Source: Alteromonas halophila
GTDB lineage: Bacteria > Pseudomonadota > Gammaproteobacteria > Enterobacterales > Alteromonadaceae
Assembly (NCBI RefSeq): GCF_014651815.1
Contig: NZ_BMXP01000001.1
Span: forward strand, 124,001-188,000
DNA: 64,000 bases
Direction: 5' to 3'
Position 1 is the stretch's first letter; the number at the start of each line of letters is the position of its first letter. The notes beneath the pieces are model-generated. The model ran no database searches and was not told the DNA's origin. It worked only from the letters and a program-made list of their open reading frames with translations. The position numbers and the translations under genes are program-made. Shown piece by piece: positions 8,515 through 18,361 of the stretch.

Positions 8515-9258
8515 ATGGATAAACTACTCTATATCGCTGCCAGTGGCGCTAAACAAGACCTTATGGGCACCAGTGTTCGCGCCAACAACCTGGCCAATGC
8601 GCAAACCACAGGCTTTAAGGCGCAGCTTGAGCAGGCAAGAGCAATGCCGGCTTACGGCGAAGGTTTGCCGTCTCGTGTCTTCTCGGTAACCGAAAGCCCC
8701 GGCAACAACTATGAATCCGGCCCGATGATAAAAACCGGTCGTGAGCTGGATGTTGCCGTACAGGGCAACGGCTGGTTTGCCGTGCAGGATGAAACCGGCG
8801 GCGAGGCCTACTCCCGTAATGGTAACTTCCAGTTGGGGGACGACGGAATATTGACAGATGTGAACGGCAATGTGGTGTTGGGCGATAACGGGCCTATTTA
8901 TCTGCCCGTACCGCTGGACAATCTCGATATTGCCAACGATGGCACAATTTCCACGCGACCGCTTGGTGCCCCTGAAAACGTGTCTGAAGAGGTTGGCCGG
9001 ATCAAGCTGGTTAACCCTGACGTTCGCGAAATTGAGCGTGGCACCGATGGTCTGTTCCGGCGTCAGGACGGCGTTGTGGCCCAGGCCGACGAAAATGTCA
9101 GAGTCATGTCAGGCATGCTGGAAGGCTCTAACGTTAACGCCATTGATGAAATGGTCAGCATGATGAGTCAGCAACGTCATTACGAAATGCAGGTGAAAAT
9201 GATGAAGCAGGCCGAATCATTGGATCAGCGCGGCAATATGCTGCTGAGAATTATTTAA
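8515..9258 (+). CDS. flgF: Proximal rod protein FlgF
   Basis: 247 residues. The start MDKLLYIAASGAKQDLMGTS and ANNLANAQTTGFKAQ are typical of FlgF; the C-terminus carries VNAIDEMVSMMSQQRHYEMQ, the axial tail. It joins FlgB and FlgC to the distal rod FlgG. First gene after a dedicated sigma-54 promoter. Confidence 0.96.
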   Translation: MDKLLYIAASGAKQDLMGTSVRANNLANAQTTGFKAQLEQARAMPAYGEGLPSRVFSVTESPGNNYESGPMIKTGRELDVAVQGNGWFAVQDETGGEAYSRNGNFQLGDDGILTDVNGNVVLGDNGPIYLPVPLDNLDIANDGTISTRPLGAPENVSEEVGRIKLVNPDVREIERGTDGLFRRQDGVVAQADENVRVMSGMLEGSNVNAIDEMVSMMSQQRHYEMQVKMMKQAESLDQRGNMLLRII

Positions 9259-9303
9259 TTAACGACGACAGGTTGCATTACAACAGCAACGTGGGAGGGG
9301 GAT

Positions 9304-10092
9304 ATGCATCCAGCATTATGGATCAGTAAAACCGGCTTAGATGCAGCACAAACCGATGTGTCGGTGGTCTCGAACAACCTGGCTAACGCCTCGACTGTCG
9401 GTTTTAAAAAAGACCGCGCAATTTTTGAAGATTTGCTCTATCAGAACATAAATCAGCCGGGCGGGCGCTCGTCTGCCGATACCGAAATGCCCTCCGGCCT
9501 TATGCTTGGCTCGGGCTCGAAAGTTGTCGCAACCCAAAAAGCGCATACGCAGGGTAACCTGCAAACTACCGAAAATGCGCTGGATATGTCTATTCAGGGG
9601 CGTGGTTACTTTGAAATACTGCAGCCCGACGGCACGATAGCCTACACCCGTAACGGTCAGTTCTCGCTCAATGATCAGGGGCAAATCGTGACGCCTGGTG
9701 CAGGCTTTTTGCTGCAACCGGAAATTGCGGTGCCTGAAGATGCCCATCAAATCACAATCTCTCAGGATGGCGAGGTCAGTGCGACAATCCGTGGGCAGGC
9801 TGAACCGCAGGTGCTGGGCCAAATCAATGTGTCTGACTTTATTAACCCGAGTGGTTTGCAACCTGTGGGTCAGAACCTGTTTGTGGAAACCGCAGTAAGC
9901 GGAGCACCAATACAGGGGATCCCTGGCCTGCAGGGGTTAGGTACGATATCACAGGGAACGCTTGAAACCTCTAACGTGAACGTCACCGAAGAGCTGGTCA
10001 ACCTGATTGAAAGCCAGCGTCTGTACGAGATGAATTCCAAAGTAATTTCATCGGTGGACCAGATGCTTGGTCAGGTCATCCAGCAACTTTAA
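9304..10092 (+). CDS. flgG: Distal rod protein FlgG
   Basis: 262 residues, the usual FlgG length. MHPALWISKTGLDAAQTDVS and SNNLANASTVGFKKDRAIF mark the N-terminus, followed by the rod-specific GLMLGSGSKVVATQKAHTQG region; the tail is VTEELVNLIESQRLYEMN. FlgG makes the distal rod that crosses the periplasm through the P and L rings. Ribosome site GGGAGGGGG precedes the ATG. Confidence 0.97.
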   Translation: MHPALWISKTGLDAAQTDVSVVSNNLANASTVGFKKDRAIFEDLLYQNINQPGGRSSADTEMPSGLMLGSGSKVVATQKAHTQGNLQTTENALDMSIQGRGYFEILQPDGTIAYTRNGQFSLNDQGQIVTPGAGFLLQPEIAVPEDAHQITISQDGEVSATIRGQAEPQVLGQINVSDFINPSGLQPVGQNLFVETAVSGAPIQGIPGLQGLGTISQGTLETSNVNVTEELVNLIESQRLYEMNSKVISSVDQMLGQVIQQL

Positions 10093-10103
10093 CAGGTAAT
10101 ATT

Positions 10104-10784
10104 ATGCGCTATCTAAGCTTGGTTATGGTGTTAATGTTGGTCAGTGCGTGCGCCAGTACGTCGCAACCGCCTGTACAGGCTAATGACCCCATGTTCGCAC
10201 CTGTCGTGCCAAATTATCCGCGCGATCAGATTGTTGAAGATGGCGCACTTTTCAGACCGCATATGGCAAACAGCCTGTATTCAGATGTTACCGCCAGACG
10301 GGTGGGTGACATTATTACCGTTACGCTGAACGAAAATACCAATGCAACGAAAACAGCAGGGACGACGACGTCCAAAGACAGTAACGTGGATTTGCAGCCG
10401 GTAACTGGCCTGGGCGGACAGGCGATTAATATCGGCAATGAGTCAATTCAGCTTGGGCTAAGTGGCAGTCAGGAGTTTGCCGGCGACGCGCAGGCTAACC
10501 AGAGCAACAGTTTAAATGGTGCCATATCGGTGACGGTGGTCGATGTGCTGCCGAATCAGAACCTGGTGATCCGTGGTGAAAAATGGCTGACACTTAACCA
10601 CGGTGACGAATATATTCGTCTCACCGGTATTGTGCGCCCTGCTGATATCAGCCCGGACAACGAGATAATTTCGACCAAAATTGCCAATGCTCGCATTCAG
10701 TACAGCGGCACCGGCTCGTTTGCCCGGGCGCAGGAAAAAGGCTGGCTGACCCGTTTCTTTTCATCTAAGTGGTGGCCGTTGTAG
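10104..10784 (+). CDS. flgH: L-ring lipoprotein FlgH
   Basis: 226 residues with a lipoprotein signal ending in the lipobox VSAC (Cys16). The mature protein has RRVGDIITVTLNENTNA and VVDVLPNQNLVIRGEKWLTL, the FlgH signatures. It forms the L ring in the outer membrane around the distal rod. Followed 9 bases later by flgI, its P-ring partner. Confidence 0.97.
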   Translation: MRYLSLVMVLMLVSACASTSQPPVQANDPMFAPVVPNYPRDQIVEDGALFRPHMANSLYSDVTARRVGDIITVTLNENTNATKTAGTTTSKDSNVDLQPVTGLGGQAINIGNESIQLGLSGSQEFAGDAQANQSNSLNGAISVTVVDVLPNQNLVIRGEKWLTLNHGDEYIRLTGIVRPADISPDNEIISTKIANARIQYSGTGSFARAQEKGWLTRFFSSKWWPL

Positions 10785-10793
10785 GAGTCTGAG

Positions 10794-11906
10794 ATGAAAA
10801 CATTTTTAACGTTTTTCGTGACCGCGATACTGCTGACATCCATCAGCTGCTACGCTCAGCGTATTAAGGATGTGGCCAGCATTCAGGGGGTCAGAAGTAA
10901 TCAGCTGATTGGCTACGGGCTGGTGGTCGGGTTACCCGGTACCGGTGAGCAAAGCCCGTTTACCGAACAAAGTTTCCGAACTATGCTGACCAACTTTGGC
11001 ATTAGCATTGACTCAACGGTAAAACCGAAAATCAAGAATGTCGCGGCCGTCGCCGTGCATGCTGAGCTTCCGGCTTTCACTAAACCCGGCCAGACGATAG
11101 ATGTGACCGTATCGTCGGTGGGTGAAGCCAGCAGTCTGCAGGGTGGAACGCTGTTACAGACGTTCCTCAAGGGCGTCGATGGCAAGGTCTATGCGGTCGC
11201 CCAGGGCAGTCTGGTAGTTAGTGGTTTCGGCGCAGAGGGGGCTGATGGCTCTCGGGTCGTAGTGAACACGCCGACTGTAGGTCGTATCCCCAATGGCGCT
11301 ATGGTCGAGCAGGCTGTGCCGTCCGGGTTTGCCAGTGGCGACAGCCTCACGCTTAATCTTCATTACCCGGATTTTTCCACGGCCAAGCGTCTGGCAGATA
11401 CCATCAATCAAAAACTGGGCGCGCAGCCTGATCAGGGGTATGTGATCGCAACACCGGTTGATGCTGCATCTGTGCGGGTTACCGCCCCCCGCGACATTGG
11501 TCAGCGGGTCGGTTTTCTGGCAACGCTTGAAAACTTTCAGTTTACGCCTGCTGATGCGCCGGCGCGTGTGGTGATAAACAGCCGTACCGGTACCATCGTG
11601 ATTGGTCGTGACGTGCAATTGCTGCCTGCCGCAATTACCCATGGCGGCCTGACCGTAACCATTTCAGAGAATCAGCAGGTATCTCAACCCAATGCACTGG
11701 CGGAAGGCGAAACGGTCGTTACTACGCAGTCAATTGTCGATGTGGATTTGGCTGACAGCCGCATGTTTAAGTTTGAGCCGGGTACAACGTTGGATGATCT
11801 GGTACGCGCCGTGAACGAAGTTGGCGCCGCGCCGGGTGACCTGATGGCTATCTTAGAAGCACTGCGTCAGGCTGGCGCATTGCGCGGCGAACTGGTGGTG
11901 ATCTGA
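10794..11906 (+). CDS. flgI: P-ring protein FlgI
   Basis: 370 residues with a cleavable signal ([21 protein letters not shown]). The mature start [20 protein letters not shown] is almost invariant in FlgI. It polymerises in the periplasm into the P ring with help from FlgA. Stop and flgJ start are separated by one base, so translation is probably coupled. Confidence 0.97.
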   Translation: MKTFLTFFVTAILLTSISCYAQRIKDVASIQGVRSNQLIGYGLVVGLPGTGEQSPFTEQSFRTMLTNFGISIDSTVKPKIKNVAAVAVHAELPAFTKPGQTIDVTVSSVGEASSLQGGTLLQTFLKGVDGKVYAVAQGSLVVSGFGAEGADGSRVVVNTPTVGRIPNGAMVEQAVPSGFASGDSLTLNLHYPDFSTAKRLADTINQKLGAQPDQGYVIATPVDAASVRVTAPRDIGQRVGFLATLENFQFTPADAPARVVINSRTGTIVIGRDVQLLPAAITHGGLTVTISENQQVSQPNALAEGETVVTTQSIVDVDLADSRMFKFEPGTTLDDLVRAVNEVGAAPGDLMAILEALRQAGALRGELVVI

Positions 11907-11907
11907 T

Positions 11908-12876
11908 ATGGAACCGATTAACACGCAAAGTCAGCTTGAAATGTCACGTAATGTGCATGACCTTGGCAGCATTAATAAAATGCGTGAAGCCATCGCCTCG
12001 GGTGATGACAAAGTGCTCAGAGAGGCGGCCAATCAGTTTGAAGCGATCTTCGTGCAAATGATGCTTAAATCAATGCGCAAGGCGCAGGATGCACTGTCGG
12101 ATGAGAACAGCCCGTTTAATTCTGAACAAATGAAGTTCTACCGTGACATGCATGATCAACAACTTGCCACCGATCTGTCGTCGGGGAAGGGAATGGGACT
12201 GGCCGATCTGATTGTGAAGCAGTTGGGTCAGCAGGATGACAGCTATACACCCGGTAGCCTGGTACGCAGCGACGGTAATCTCAATCCGGTTAATCAGGCC
12301 AGCCGTGATGCTGTCAATACAGTCACACAAAACATGCTCGACTCAGCGAGTAAAGGCAGCCCGTCGGCGCATAAAGCCGCCATGTTCGAAACACCGCAAG
12401 ACTTTGTGGCGGCAATCAGGCCGCATGCAGAGCAGGTCGCAAAAGAGTTGGGTGTTGATCCTAAGGCCATTATTTCTCAGGCCGCGGTTGAAACCGGCTG
12501 GGGAAAGTTTGTCATCCATGACAAACAGGGGAACAGCAGTCATAACCTGTTTGGCATTAAAGCGTCGGGTGACTGGCAGGGGCGCGCAGCAGTGGTTGAT
12601 ACGCTTGAATTTACCGGCGATGTCCCACGCCGCCAGAAAGCGGCATTCCGGGCCTATGATTCACTGAATGAGGCGGTGCGGGATTACGGTAAATTTATTG
12701 CCGGGCAGCCGCGTTATCAGCAGGCCTTAGAACAGGGCACTAATGCCAGAGGCTACGCAGAATCACTGCAACAGGCCGGCTATGCCACTGATCCCACTTA
12801 TGCTGAGAAAATTATGTCGGTCTACAACGGTGACAGGCTCAACAGCATGCTGCCTGATAACGGACGCGGAGAATAA
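11908..12876 (+). CDS. flgJ: Rod cap and peptidoglycan hydrolase FlgJ
   Basis: 322 residues with both classic domains. Residues about 25-105 are the rod-capping domain (EAANQFEAIFVQMMLKSMRK). Residues about 160-315 are a GH73 glucosaminidase domain with probable catalytic Glu195 in AAVETGWGKF, plus HNLFGIKASGDW and FRAYDSLNEAVRDYGKF. It opens peptidoglycan so that the rod can pass. The dual-domain form is usual for gammaproteobacteria. Confidence 0.97.
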   Translation: MEPINTQSQLEMSRNVHDLGSINKMREAIASGDDKVLREAANQFEAIFVQMMLKSMRKAQDALSDENSPFNSEQMKFYRDMHDQQLATDLSSGKGMGLADLIVKQLGQQDDSYTPGSLVRSDGNLNPVNQASRDAVNTVTQNMLDSASKGSPSAHKAAMFETPQDFVAAIRPHAEQVAKELGVDPKAIISQAAVETGWGKFVIHDKQGNSSHNLFGIKASGDWQGRAAVVDTLEFTGDVPRRQKAAFRAYDSLNEAVRDYGKFIAGQPRYQQALEQGTNARGYAESLQQAGYATDPTYAEKIMSVYNGDRLNSMLPDNGRGE

Positions 12877-12878
12877 TT

Positions 12879-15017
12879 ATGTCGGGTATTAATGGCGCTG
12901 ATCTTTTTTCCATAGCCTCAAGTGGGGTAACGGCCAGTAATAAACTGCTGCAAACTACCAGCCGGAATATCGCCAATGTTAACACCGAAGGCTATGTGCG
13001 TGAGCGCACTCAAATGGACAACAGTAATGTCTATGGTGTTGAAATCGGTGCGACAGAACGGCTGATTAATGTGTTTGCGCAAAATCAGCTGCGCCGGGAT
13101 ACGACTGCGGTAGCAGAACTCGAAGCCTTCACCGGGCATACAGACCGAATGGATAATATGCTGGCCAACGAAGCCAACTCGTTGGCGACCGGCCTGAGTG
13201 AATACTTTGCGTCGTTGCAAACGGCGGCCGATGATCCTACCAATCTGGCGTCCCGCGAGCAGGTACTATCAGGTGCCGAGGCCATGCTGCGCCGTATGGA
13301 TACCTTAAACAATTATATGGCCGAAAAAGAAGAGCAGCTCAATCTGGAATTCGCCAGTGAGGTGGAACGCGCGAATTCACTGATAAAAAATATCGGTCAG
13401 CTCAATGAAGCGGTACAGGTGGCGTATGGCAACCTGTCACGTGGCGATCAGCCAACCGCGCTGTTAAACGAGCGAGATGAAGCCGTTAAAGAGCTGGCCT
13501 CTATTATGGCCATTGATGTGCGCGAGAGCACAACACAGAAAGGCGCGATCGCGGTAAATCTGAAATCCGGTGATTCGCTGGTGCTGGAAAACGGGTCGTT
13601 TAATGTGGTGCAGGTAAGTTCCGATGCCGACTTAAGCTTTAAAGAGTTGCAACTGGCTAACGAGGTGAATCCGCCCACCAACCAGACCACCATTAATCTG
13701 GATGAATCGAATCTGGGCGGAACGCTGGGTGGCTTGTTCCGCTTTCGTGATGAGGTACTAGGCCCGGCACAACGTGATGTAGGGCAACTGGGCCTGGCTT
13801 TTGCCGATGCCATGAATACCCAGAATAATCTGGGCATGGATCTGGACGGACAGCTAGGCGGCGATCTGTTTACACTGCCCGTTGTTGAGGGTCTTCCCTA
13901 TGATGGTACCCCTGGCAACCTGTCAGTAGATGGTCAGGTTACTGCCGGAAAAGGCAATGAACTGACAGATGCCGACTATCGCATTGAGGTAACCAGTGTA
14001 ACCGGTGCTGGCGTGCCTGATGAGGTGACCATTCAGTTACTTAACGGCGATGGCAGCGTTAAAAAGGACGCCTCGGGTGCGGATCTGGAATACACGGGGA
14101 TTGCTATCAACGCGACCGGATTTACCGAGTTACCCGGCGGTGTTGAAATTGATTTTACCGATGCATCGGGTTACAGCGTGGGTAATGAATTTTTACTGCA
14201 ACCCACTAAAAGTGCTGCATCTGACATTGAACTTAACACCAACCGGCCAGAGGATCTGGCGTTTGCGTCACCTATTCGGGTACAGCCCGGTTCCGGTAAT
14301 CTTGGCGATGCAGCCATTGCGAATGTGCGCGTGACCAATACCAACGTAGGCGCCAATGAATCCGCCTTCGATGGGGCAGGTGGGCTCAATGAATTGCCAG
14401 GCGCCCCCAGTGCTACGGTCGGCGCGCCGGTGCAAATCCGGTTTACCGCAGCCGACAGCTTTGACGTGCTCGACGGGGCTTCGCCACCTAATACCATTAC
14501 CAGCGTGTCTGGTATTACCGATTACGACAACTTGCTGGCACAGGCTGAGGCAAGTGGCGCAGGCCCGGCCTGGCCCGGGGCATTTTCGGCGCTGGATGAC
14601 TATCCCGGTTATGATGTGAGTCTGGAAGGGATCCCCCGGGCCGGTGATACGTTTAATATCAGTTATAACACCAATGGTTTTGCCGATAATACCAACGCGC
14701 TGGCAATGGCTGAACTTCAGGATGCCAACCTTGTCCAAACCAGCAGTGAGCCTACCAATGAGCCACGCAGTATGCACGATGCCTATGCCTCACTGGTTGG
14801 TCGGGTTGGAGAAGATGCGGCAACGGCCGATACATCACTGAAGGCAGCACAAGCCATGAAAGTGCAGTCGGAGAACTGGTTTGATTCTGTATCCGGTGTG
14901 AATCTTGATGAAGAGGCGGCAAACCTTATCCGCTTCCAGCAATCGTATGCAGCGTCAGCCCGGATATTGTCCACTGCGCAAGATTTGTTCAATACCATTC
15001 TGTCAGCAGCCAGGTAA
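12879..15017 (+). CDS. flgK: Hook-filament junction protein FlgK (HAP1), large form
   Basis: 712 residues, longer than the roughly 550 of enteric FlgK. The N-terminus has TTSRNIANVNTEGYVRERTQ and PTALLNERDEAVKELAS, and the C-terminus SGVNLDEEAANLIRFQQSYA, all FlgK hallmarks. The extra length lies in the middle (about 330-600) and is Gly/Asp/Asn-rich, probably additional surface-exposed domains. It forms the first junction zone between hook and filament. flgL follows after 6 bases. Confidence 0.96.
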   Translation: MSGINGADLFSIASSGVTASNKLLQTTSRNIANVNTEGYVRERTQMDNSNVYGVEIGATERLINVFAQNQLRRDTTAVAELEAFTGHTDRMDNMLANEANSLATGLSEYFASLQTAADDPTNLASREQVLSGAEAMLRRMDTLNNYMAEKEEQLNLEFASEVERANSLIKNIGQLNEAVQVAYGNLSRGDQPTALLNERDEAVKELASIMAIDVRESTTQKGAIAVNLKSGDSLVLENGSFNVVQVSSDADLSFKELQLANEVNPPTNQTTINLDESNLGGTLGGLFRFRDEVLGPAQRDVGQLGLAFADAMNTQNNLGMDLDGQLGGDLFTLPVVEGLPYDGTPGNLSVDGQVTAGKGNELTDADYRIEVTSVTGAGVPDEVTIQLLNGDGSVKKDASGADLEYTGIAINATGFTELPGGVEIDFTDASGYSVGNEFLLQPTKSAASDIELNTNRPEDLAFASPIRVQPGSGNLGDAAIANVRVTNTNVGANESAFDGAGGLNELPGAPSATVGAPVQIRFTAADSFDVLDGASPPNTITSVSGITDYDNLLAQAEASGAGPAWPGAFSALDDYPGYDVSLEGIPRAGDTFNISYNTNGFADNTNALAMAELQDANLVQTSSEPTNEPRSMHDAYASLVGRVGEDAATADTSLKAAQAMKVQSENWFDSVSGVNLDEEAANLIRFQQSYAASARILSTAQDLFNTILSAAR

Positions 15018-15023
15018 CGTAAA

Positions 15024-16253
15024 ATGCGTATTTCTACAAACCAGATCTACAATCAGAATATCCGTGCCATCATGGATAATCAGCAAGGGCTGGTAGAGAC
15101 GCAGCAGGAACTCTCTACGGGCAAAAAGCTTAACAGCCCGTCTGATGATCCGGTTGGTGCGGCAAAAGTGATCCGCTTTACCGAAGAGCTGGATCAACTC
15201 AAGCAGTTTCAGCGCAACAATGACCTGCTGACCGGCTCGCTGGAACAACAGGAAGCCGTACTGGATAATGTTACTGAAACCGCTAAACGGGCACGGGTCC
15301 TGACATTACAAGCAGGGTCGGGAATTCTAACGGACGCCAATCGCAAGGCCATTGCATCGGAACTGAAGCAGCTCAGAGATGAGATGTTAGATCTGATGAA
15401 CAGTCAGGATGCCGATGGCAACTATATCTATTCAGGTCATCAGGCCGGCACTCAGGCGTTTACGATGAATACGTCGGCAACAGGTAACACCATTACGTTT
15501 GCCGGAGACGGCGGCAACAACTTTGTACAGGTTGCAGACAGTGCCCGTATTCAGTCATCCACCAGTGGCCAGGAAGTGTTCGAAAATGTCCTGGCCAGGC
15601 TCGACTACAGTGTGACGGGGAGCTCTGCCGGTGCCACCGTTAACAATGCCAGAGTGTCTGAGCAAGCTACCTTTGATACCTTCTACAACGCGAACTACGA
15701 CGGCAATGATGCCACCAACAATGAATTCACACTGACGGTGCAGGGAGGCGGGCAGGTCGAGCTGACAAACGCAGTATCCGGTGTCTCCTTTGGAACCTCT
15801 GACTTTACGTCGGGTGAGCCTTTCACCATTCAGGGTATGCAGTTTTCGATAACAGCGGGTGTCGGAGACACCGTTGACTTTGAACTTGACCAGCCGCAAA
15901 AGAAAAATCTTGCGGAAACCGTAAACGACTTGTACGAGGCACTGTCCACGCCAGGACTGCCCCAGGATGATTACCAGCAGGCCATTGATGATGCGTTGAT
16001 TGGGCTGGACAATGGCATGGAGAAAGTGGCGCTGGAGCAATCTTCCATCGGGGGGCGGCTGAACACGGCGGAGTCGATCTACGAAACCAACCTGGATCTG
16101 GAGATTGCCGCGAAAGAAGCCCGCTCTTCCATTGAAGATGTCGATTACGCCGAAGCTTCTGCTGAGTTTTCCCGGCAGGAAACCGCACTGCAGGCAGCGC
16201 TGGCGTCTTTCCCCCGGGTGTCAAACCTCTCGCTGTTTGACTATATTTCGTAA
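15024..16253 (+). CDS. flgL: Hook-filament junction protein FlgL (HAP3)
   Basis: 409 residues. MRISTNQIYNQNIRAIMDNQ and ELSTGKKLNSPSDDPVGAAK are the FlgL N-terminal signature; the C-terminus (YAEASAEFSRQETALQAALA) is flagellin-like. It makes the second junction zone. The last 33 bases overlap, tail to tail, the end of the reverse-strand sialidase-like gene, an unusually tight convergence. Confidence 0.96.
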   Translation: MRISTNQIYNQNIRAIMDNQQGLVETQQELSTGKKLNSPSDDPVGAAKVIRFTEELDQLKQFQRNNDLLTGSLEQQEAVLDNVTETAKRARVLTLQAGSGILTDANRKAIASELKQLRDEMLDLMNSQDADGNYIYSGHQAGTQAFTMNTSATGNTITFAGDGGNNFVQVADSARIQSSTSGQEVFENVLARLDYSVTGSSAGATVNNARVSEQATFDTFYNANYDGNDATNNEFTLTVQGGGQVELTNAVSGVSFGTSDFTSGEPFTIQGMQFSITAGVGDTVDFELDQPQKKNLAETVNDLYEALSTPGLPQDDYQQAIDDALIGLDNGMEKVALEQSSIGGRLNTAESIYETNLDLEIAAKEARSSIEDVDYAEASAEFSRQETALQAALASFPRVSNLSLFDYIS

Positions 16254-17207
16254 TCCGGTCAGTCCAGTCAGGCTGGCAAGGTAAACTCGCGCACAGGCGT
16301 CGATGTGCGAGGAGTAGTAGGAAATATAAAGCGTATCTCCATCCAGAACCAGGCCGGGATAGCTGGTGTCGCCTGCTGAGGGCAGGGTGGTGAGAACCTC
16401 CAGTTTGCCGGTAGTCAACTGCAATAACCACAGCTTGCTTGATACGCTGTTACTCGAAAAGTCACGGCCACATACCAGCATGTGTGAATTGCCAAACGGC
16501 AACCAGGCCGGCCCGCCAATGTAGCGATCCAACTCAGTCCATGACCAGCGTCGGTATGGCGGTGTCGCCCAGCCGAGCTGCGCGTGCATGTTGCCCCCAT
16601 CCCGTCTGGCCAGCGCCCACAACGTGCCGTCTGCATCAAAATGCAGCTCTGTTTCGTTGGGAAACGCGTTGTCCGGGTGCGTCTCCTTTAGTACACCCTG
16701 TACGTCACGGTGCATAGCTTTGCCGGGATGACCCACAAACAAATCCAGTCGGCGGGCTTTGCGCTGATAGGCAAGACTGTAGGCATGCTGATTCCGCCAT
16801 ACCAGGCGCCACAACCACCATCGATTCTCGCCAAACCAGTGCATACCAGACCAGCTATCACCATTAGCGGAGAACCAGCTTATATTGCGAGAGCGGGAAA
16901 CCGTCCCATCCGGGTGAAATGACTTGGCGTAGGCGGTAAGCCACAGCCTGTTGCGATCATCAATACTAAATTGTGGATCGCGCAGATCCCAGCCTGAAAG
17001 ATGCAGACGCTGACGATGCAGTAGTGTCCCGGCAGAGGACAGCAGGGCTACCTCTATATAGCCATCCTGGCTCATATGATGGTGTGCAACCCGATAGGCA
17101 CAGAGCAAATGACCGGGGCGATCCGGGCATGCAATCAGGTCGGTAAAGGCGCAGTGAGCGAAGCCGGACGAGATACGTTGAATTTTTTCTGTTCGAAGTT
17201 TCTGCAT
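16221..17207 (-). CDS. Sialidase-like beta-propeller protein, function unknown
   Basis: 328 residues with no signal peptide, so probably cytoplasmic. It is rich in Trp and shows repeated blade-like segments: DPQFSIDDRNRLWLTAY, SRNISWFSANGDSWSG (an Asp-box-like turn), NETELHFDADGTLWALARRD, IGGPAWLPFGNSHMLVCGRD and SYPGLVLDGDTLYISYYSS. NET...DGTLWAL.R.DGG resembles the BNR/sialidase superfamily. I do not recognise a specific enzyme, and a catalytic Arg triad cannot be assigned by eye. It is convergent with flgL and divergent from the first flagellin, inside a cluster that also makes a nonulosonic (sialic-acid-like) sugar, so a role in glycan handling is possible but inferred. It could equally be a non-enzymatic propeller. 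Confidence 0.6.
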   Translation of the reverse strand: MQKLRTEKIQRISSGFAHCAFTDLIACPDRPGHLLCAYRVAHHHMSQDGYIEVALLSSAGTLLHRQRLHLSGWDLRDPQFSIDDRNRLWLTAYAKSFHPDGTVSRSRNISWFSANGDSWSGMHWFGENRWWLWRLVWRNQHAYSLAYQRKARRLDLFVGHPGKAMHRDVQGVLKETHPDNAFPNETELHFDADGTLWALARRDGGNMHAQLGWATPPYRRWSWTELDRYIGGPAWLPFGNSHMLVCGRDFSSNSVSSKLWLLQLTTGKLEVLTTLPSAGDTSYPGLVLDGDTLYISYYSSHIDACARVYLASLTGLTGLRNIVKQREV

Positions 17208-17286
17208 AAAAAGCCTTTTGAGGCAAGTACTTAAAAATACGCTTCTAAGTATTTTAGCGTGTAAGGAGATTTTTTTAGATTTTTTC

Positions 17287-17313
17287 TAAAGGGAATTTTC
17301 TTACCGTCGATAC
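17287..17313 (+). promoter_or_regulatory. Sigma-28 promoter of the first flagellin
   Basis: TAAA, 15 bases, GTCGATAC: correct spacing, two mismatches to GCCGATAA. It leaves a leader of about 115 bases before the flagellin ATG. Confidence 0.7.
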
Positions 17314-17434
17314 AGTACTCAAGAAAGGCAGGTCATCAGGAAATACAAACGGGATGGTCGCCAGATTTGTTAACCGCCGGAAGCTCCGGCAGCCAGCAAC
17401 ATGCTGGACTGAGAATGAAGTGTAGGAGAGACTT

Positions 17435-18271
17435 ATGTCTTTATATGTGAATACAAACGTATCTTCGTTGAATGCCCAGCGTCAAATGTTTGATACTGGA
17501 AATGCACTGACAACGTCGTTTGAGCGGTTGTCTTCAGGCTTCCGTATCAACAGTGCTGCTGATGACGCTGCCGGTCTGCAAATTTCTGACCGCATGACAG
17601 CGCAGATTCAGGGTCTGAACCAGGGGGTTCGTAACGCTAACGATGCAATCTCACTGGCGCAAACTGCAGAAGGTGCACTCGACGAAACCACGAATGCTCT
17701 GCAACGTATCCGTCAGCTGGCGATTCAGTCACAAAACGGTATTAACAGTGCCGAAGACCGTGAAGCGCTGCAAAAAGAAGTGTCGGCATTGCGTAGTGAA
17801 ATCAACCGTATTGCCAGCGATTCACAGTTTAACGGTGTGGATTTGCTTGACGGTGGTTTCTCTGCCAAATTCCAGGTCGGCGCAAATGCAGGCCAGAGTA
17901 TCTCTGTGAATCTGTCTGCAGGAAACATTGACGTCAATGGGTTCAGCGCAGCCGGTCTTGGCGTTGACGCAAACAACATTGATACCGAAGCCGGTGCATC
18001 AGCGATGATCGACGATATTGATGCAGCATTGTCAGGTATCGGGTCGGTACGAGCGGACCTTGGTGCACTGCAAAACCGCTTTGAGTCAAGCATTCGTAAC
18101 CTGAGCAACATCTCAGAAAACGTTTCAGCAGCACGTTCACGTATCAGAGATACGGACTTTGCCACTGAGACGGCCAACCTGACACGTAACCAGATCCTTC
18201 AGCAGGCAAGTACTACGGTTCTGTCTCAGGCTAATCAGCGTCCTCAGGCCGCGCTGTCACTGCTGGGTTAA
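17435..18271 (+). CDS. fliC: Flagellin, first copy
   Basis: 278 residues, a compact flagellin made mainly of the conserved D0/D1 ends: MSLYVNTNVSSLNAQRQ and RLSSGFRINSAADDAAGLQI at the N-terminus, and RDTDFATETANLTRNQILQQ with QANQRPQAALSLLG at the C-terminus; little variable D2/D3 insert remains. It forms the filament after FliS-assisted export. It has its own sigma-28 promoter, AGGAGAG ribosome site and terminator. About 25 residues differ from the second copy. Ser/Thr in the short central part are the likely sites for pseudaminic acid addition by the nearby Maf-type protein. Confidence 0.96.
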   Translation: MSLYVNTNVSSLNAQRQMFDTGNALTTSFERLSSGFRINSAADDAAGLQISDRMTAQIQGLNQGVRNANDAISLAQTAEGALDETTNALQRIRQLAIQSQNGINSAEDREALQKEVSALRSEINRIASDSQFNGVDLLDGGFSAKFQVGANAGQSISVNLSAGNIDVNGFSAAGLGVDANNIDTEAGASAMIDDIDAALSGIGSVRADLGALQNRFESSIRNLSNISENVSAARSRIRDTDFATETANLTRNQILQQASTTVLSQANQRPQAALSLLG

Positions 18272-18334
18272 ATCGCTAATGCGGGAATAGCCAGGAGGTA
18301 GTGAACCAGGTCGCCCGTGAAGCAAGGCGTGGAA

Positions 18335-18361
18335 GGTCGGGTCAATCCCGACCTTTTTTTT
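18335..18361 (+). terminator. Rho-independent terminator after first flagellin
   Basis: GGTCGGG-TCAAT-CCCGACC followed by eight T: a strong intrinsic terminator. Confidence 0.92.
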
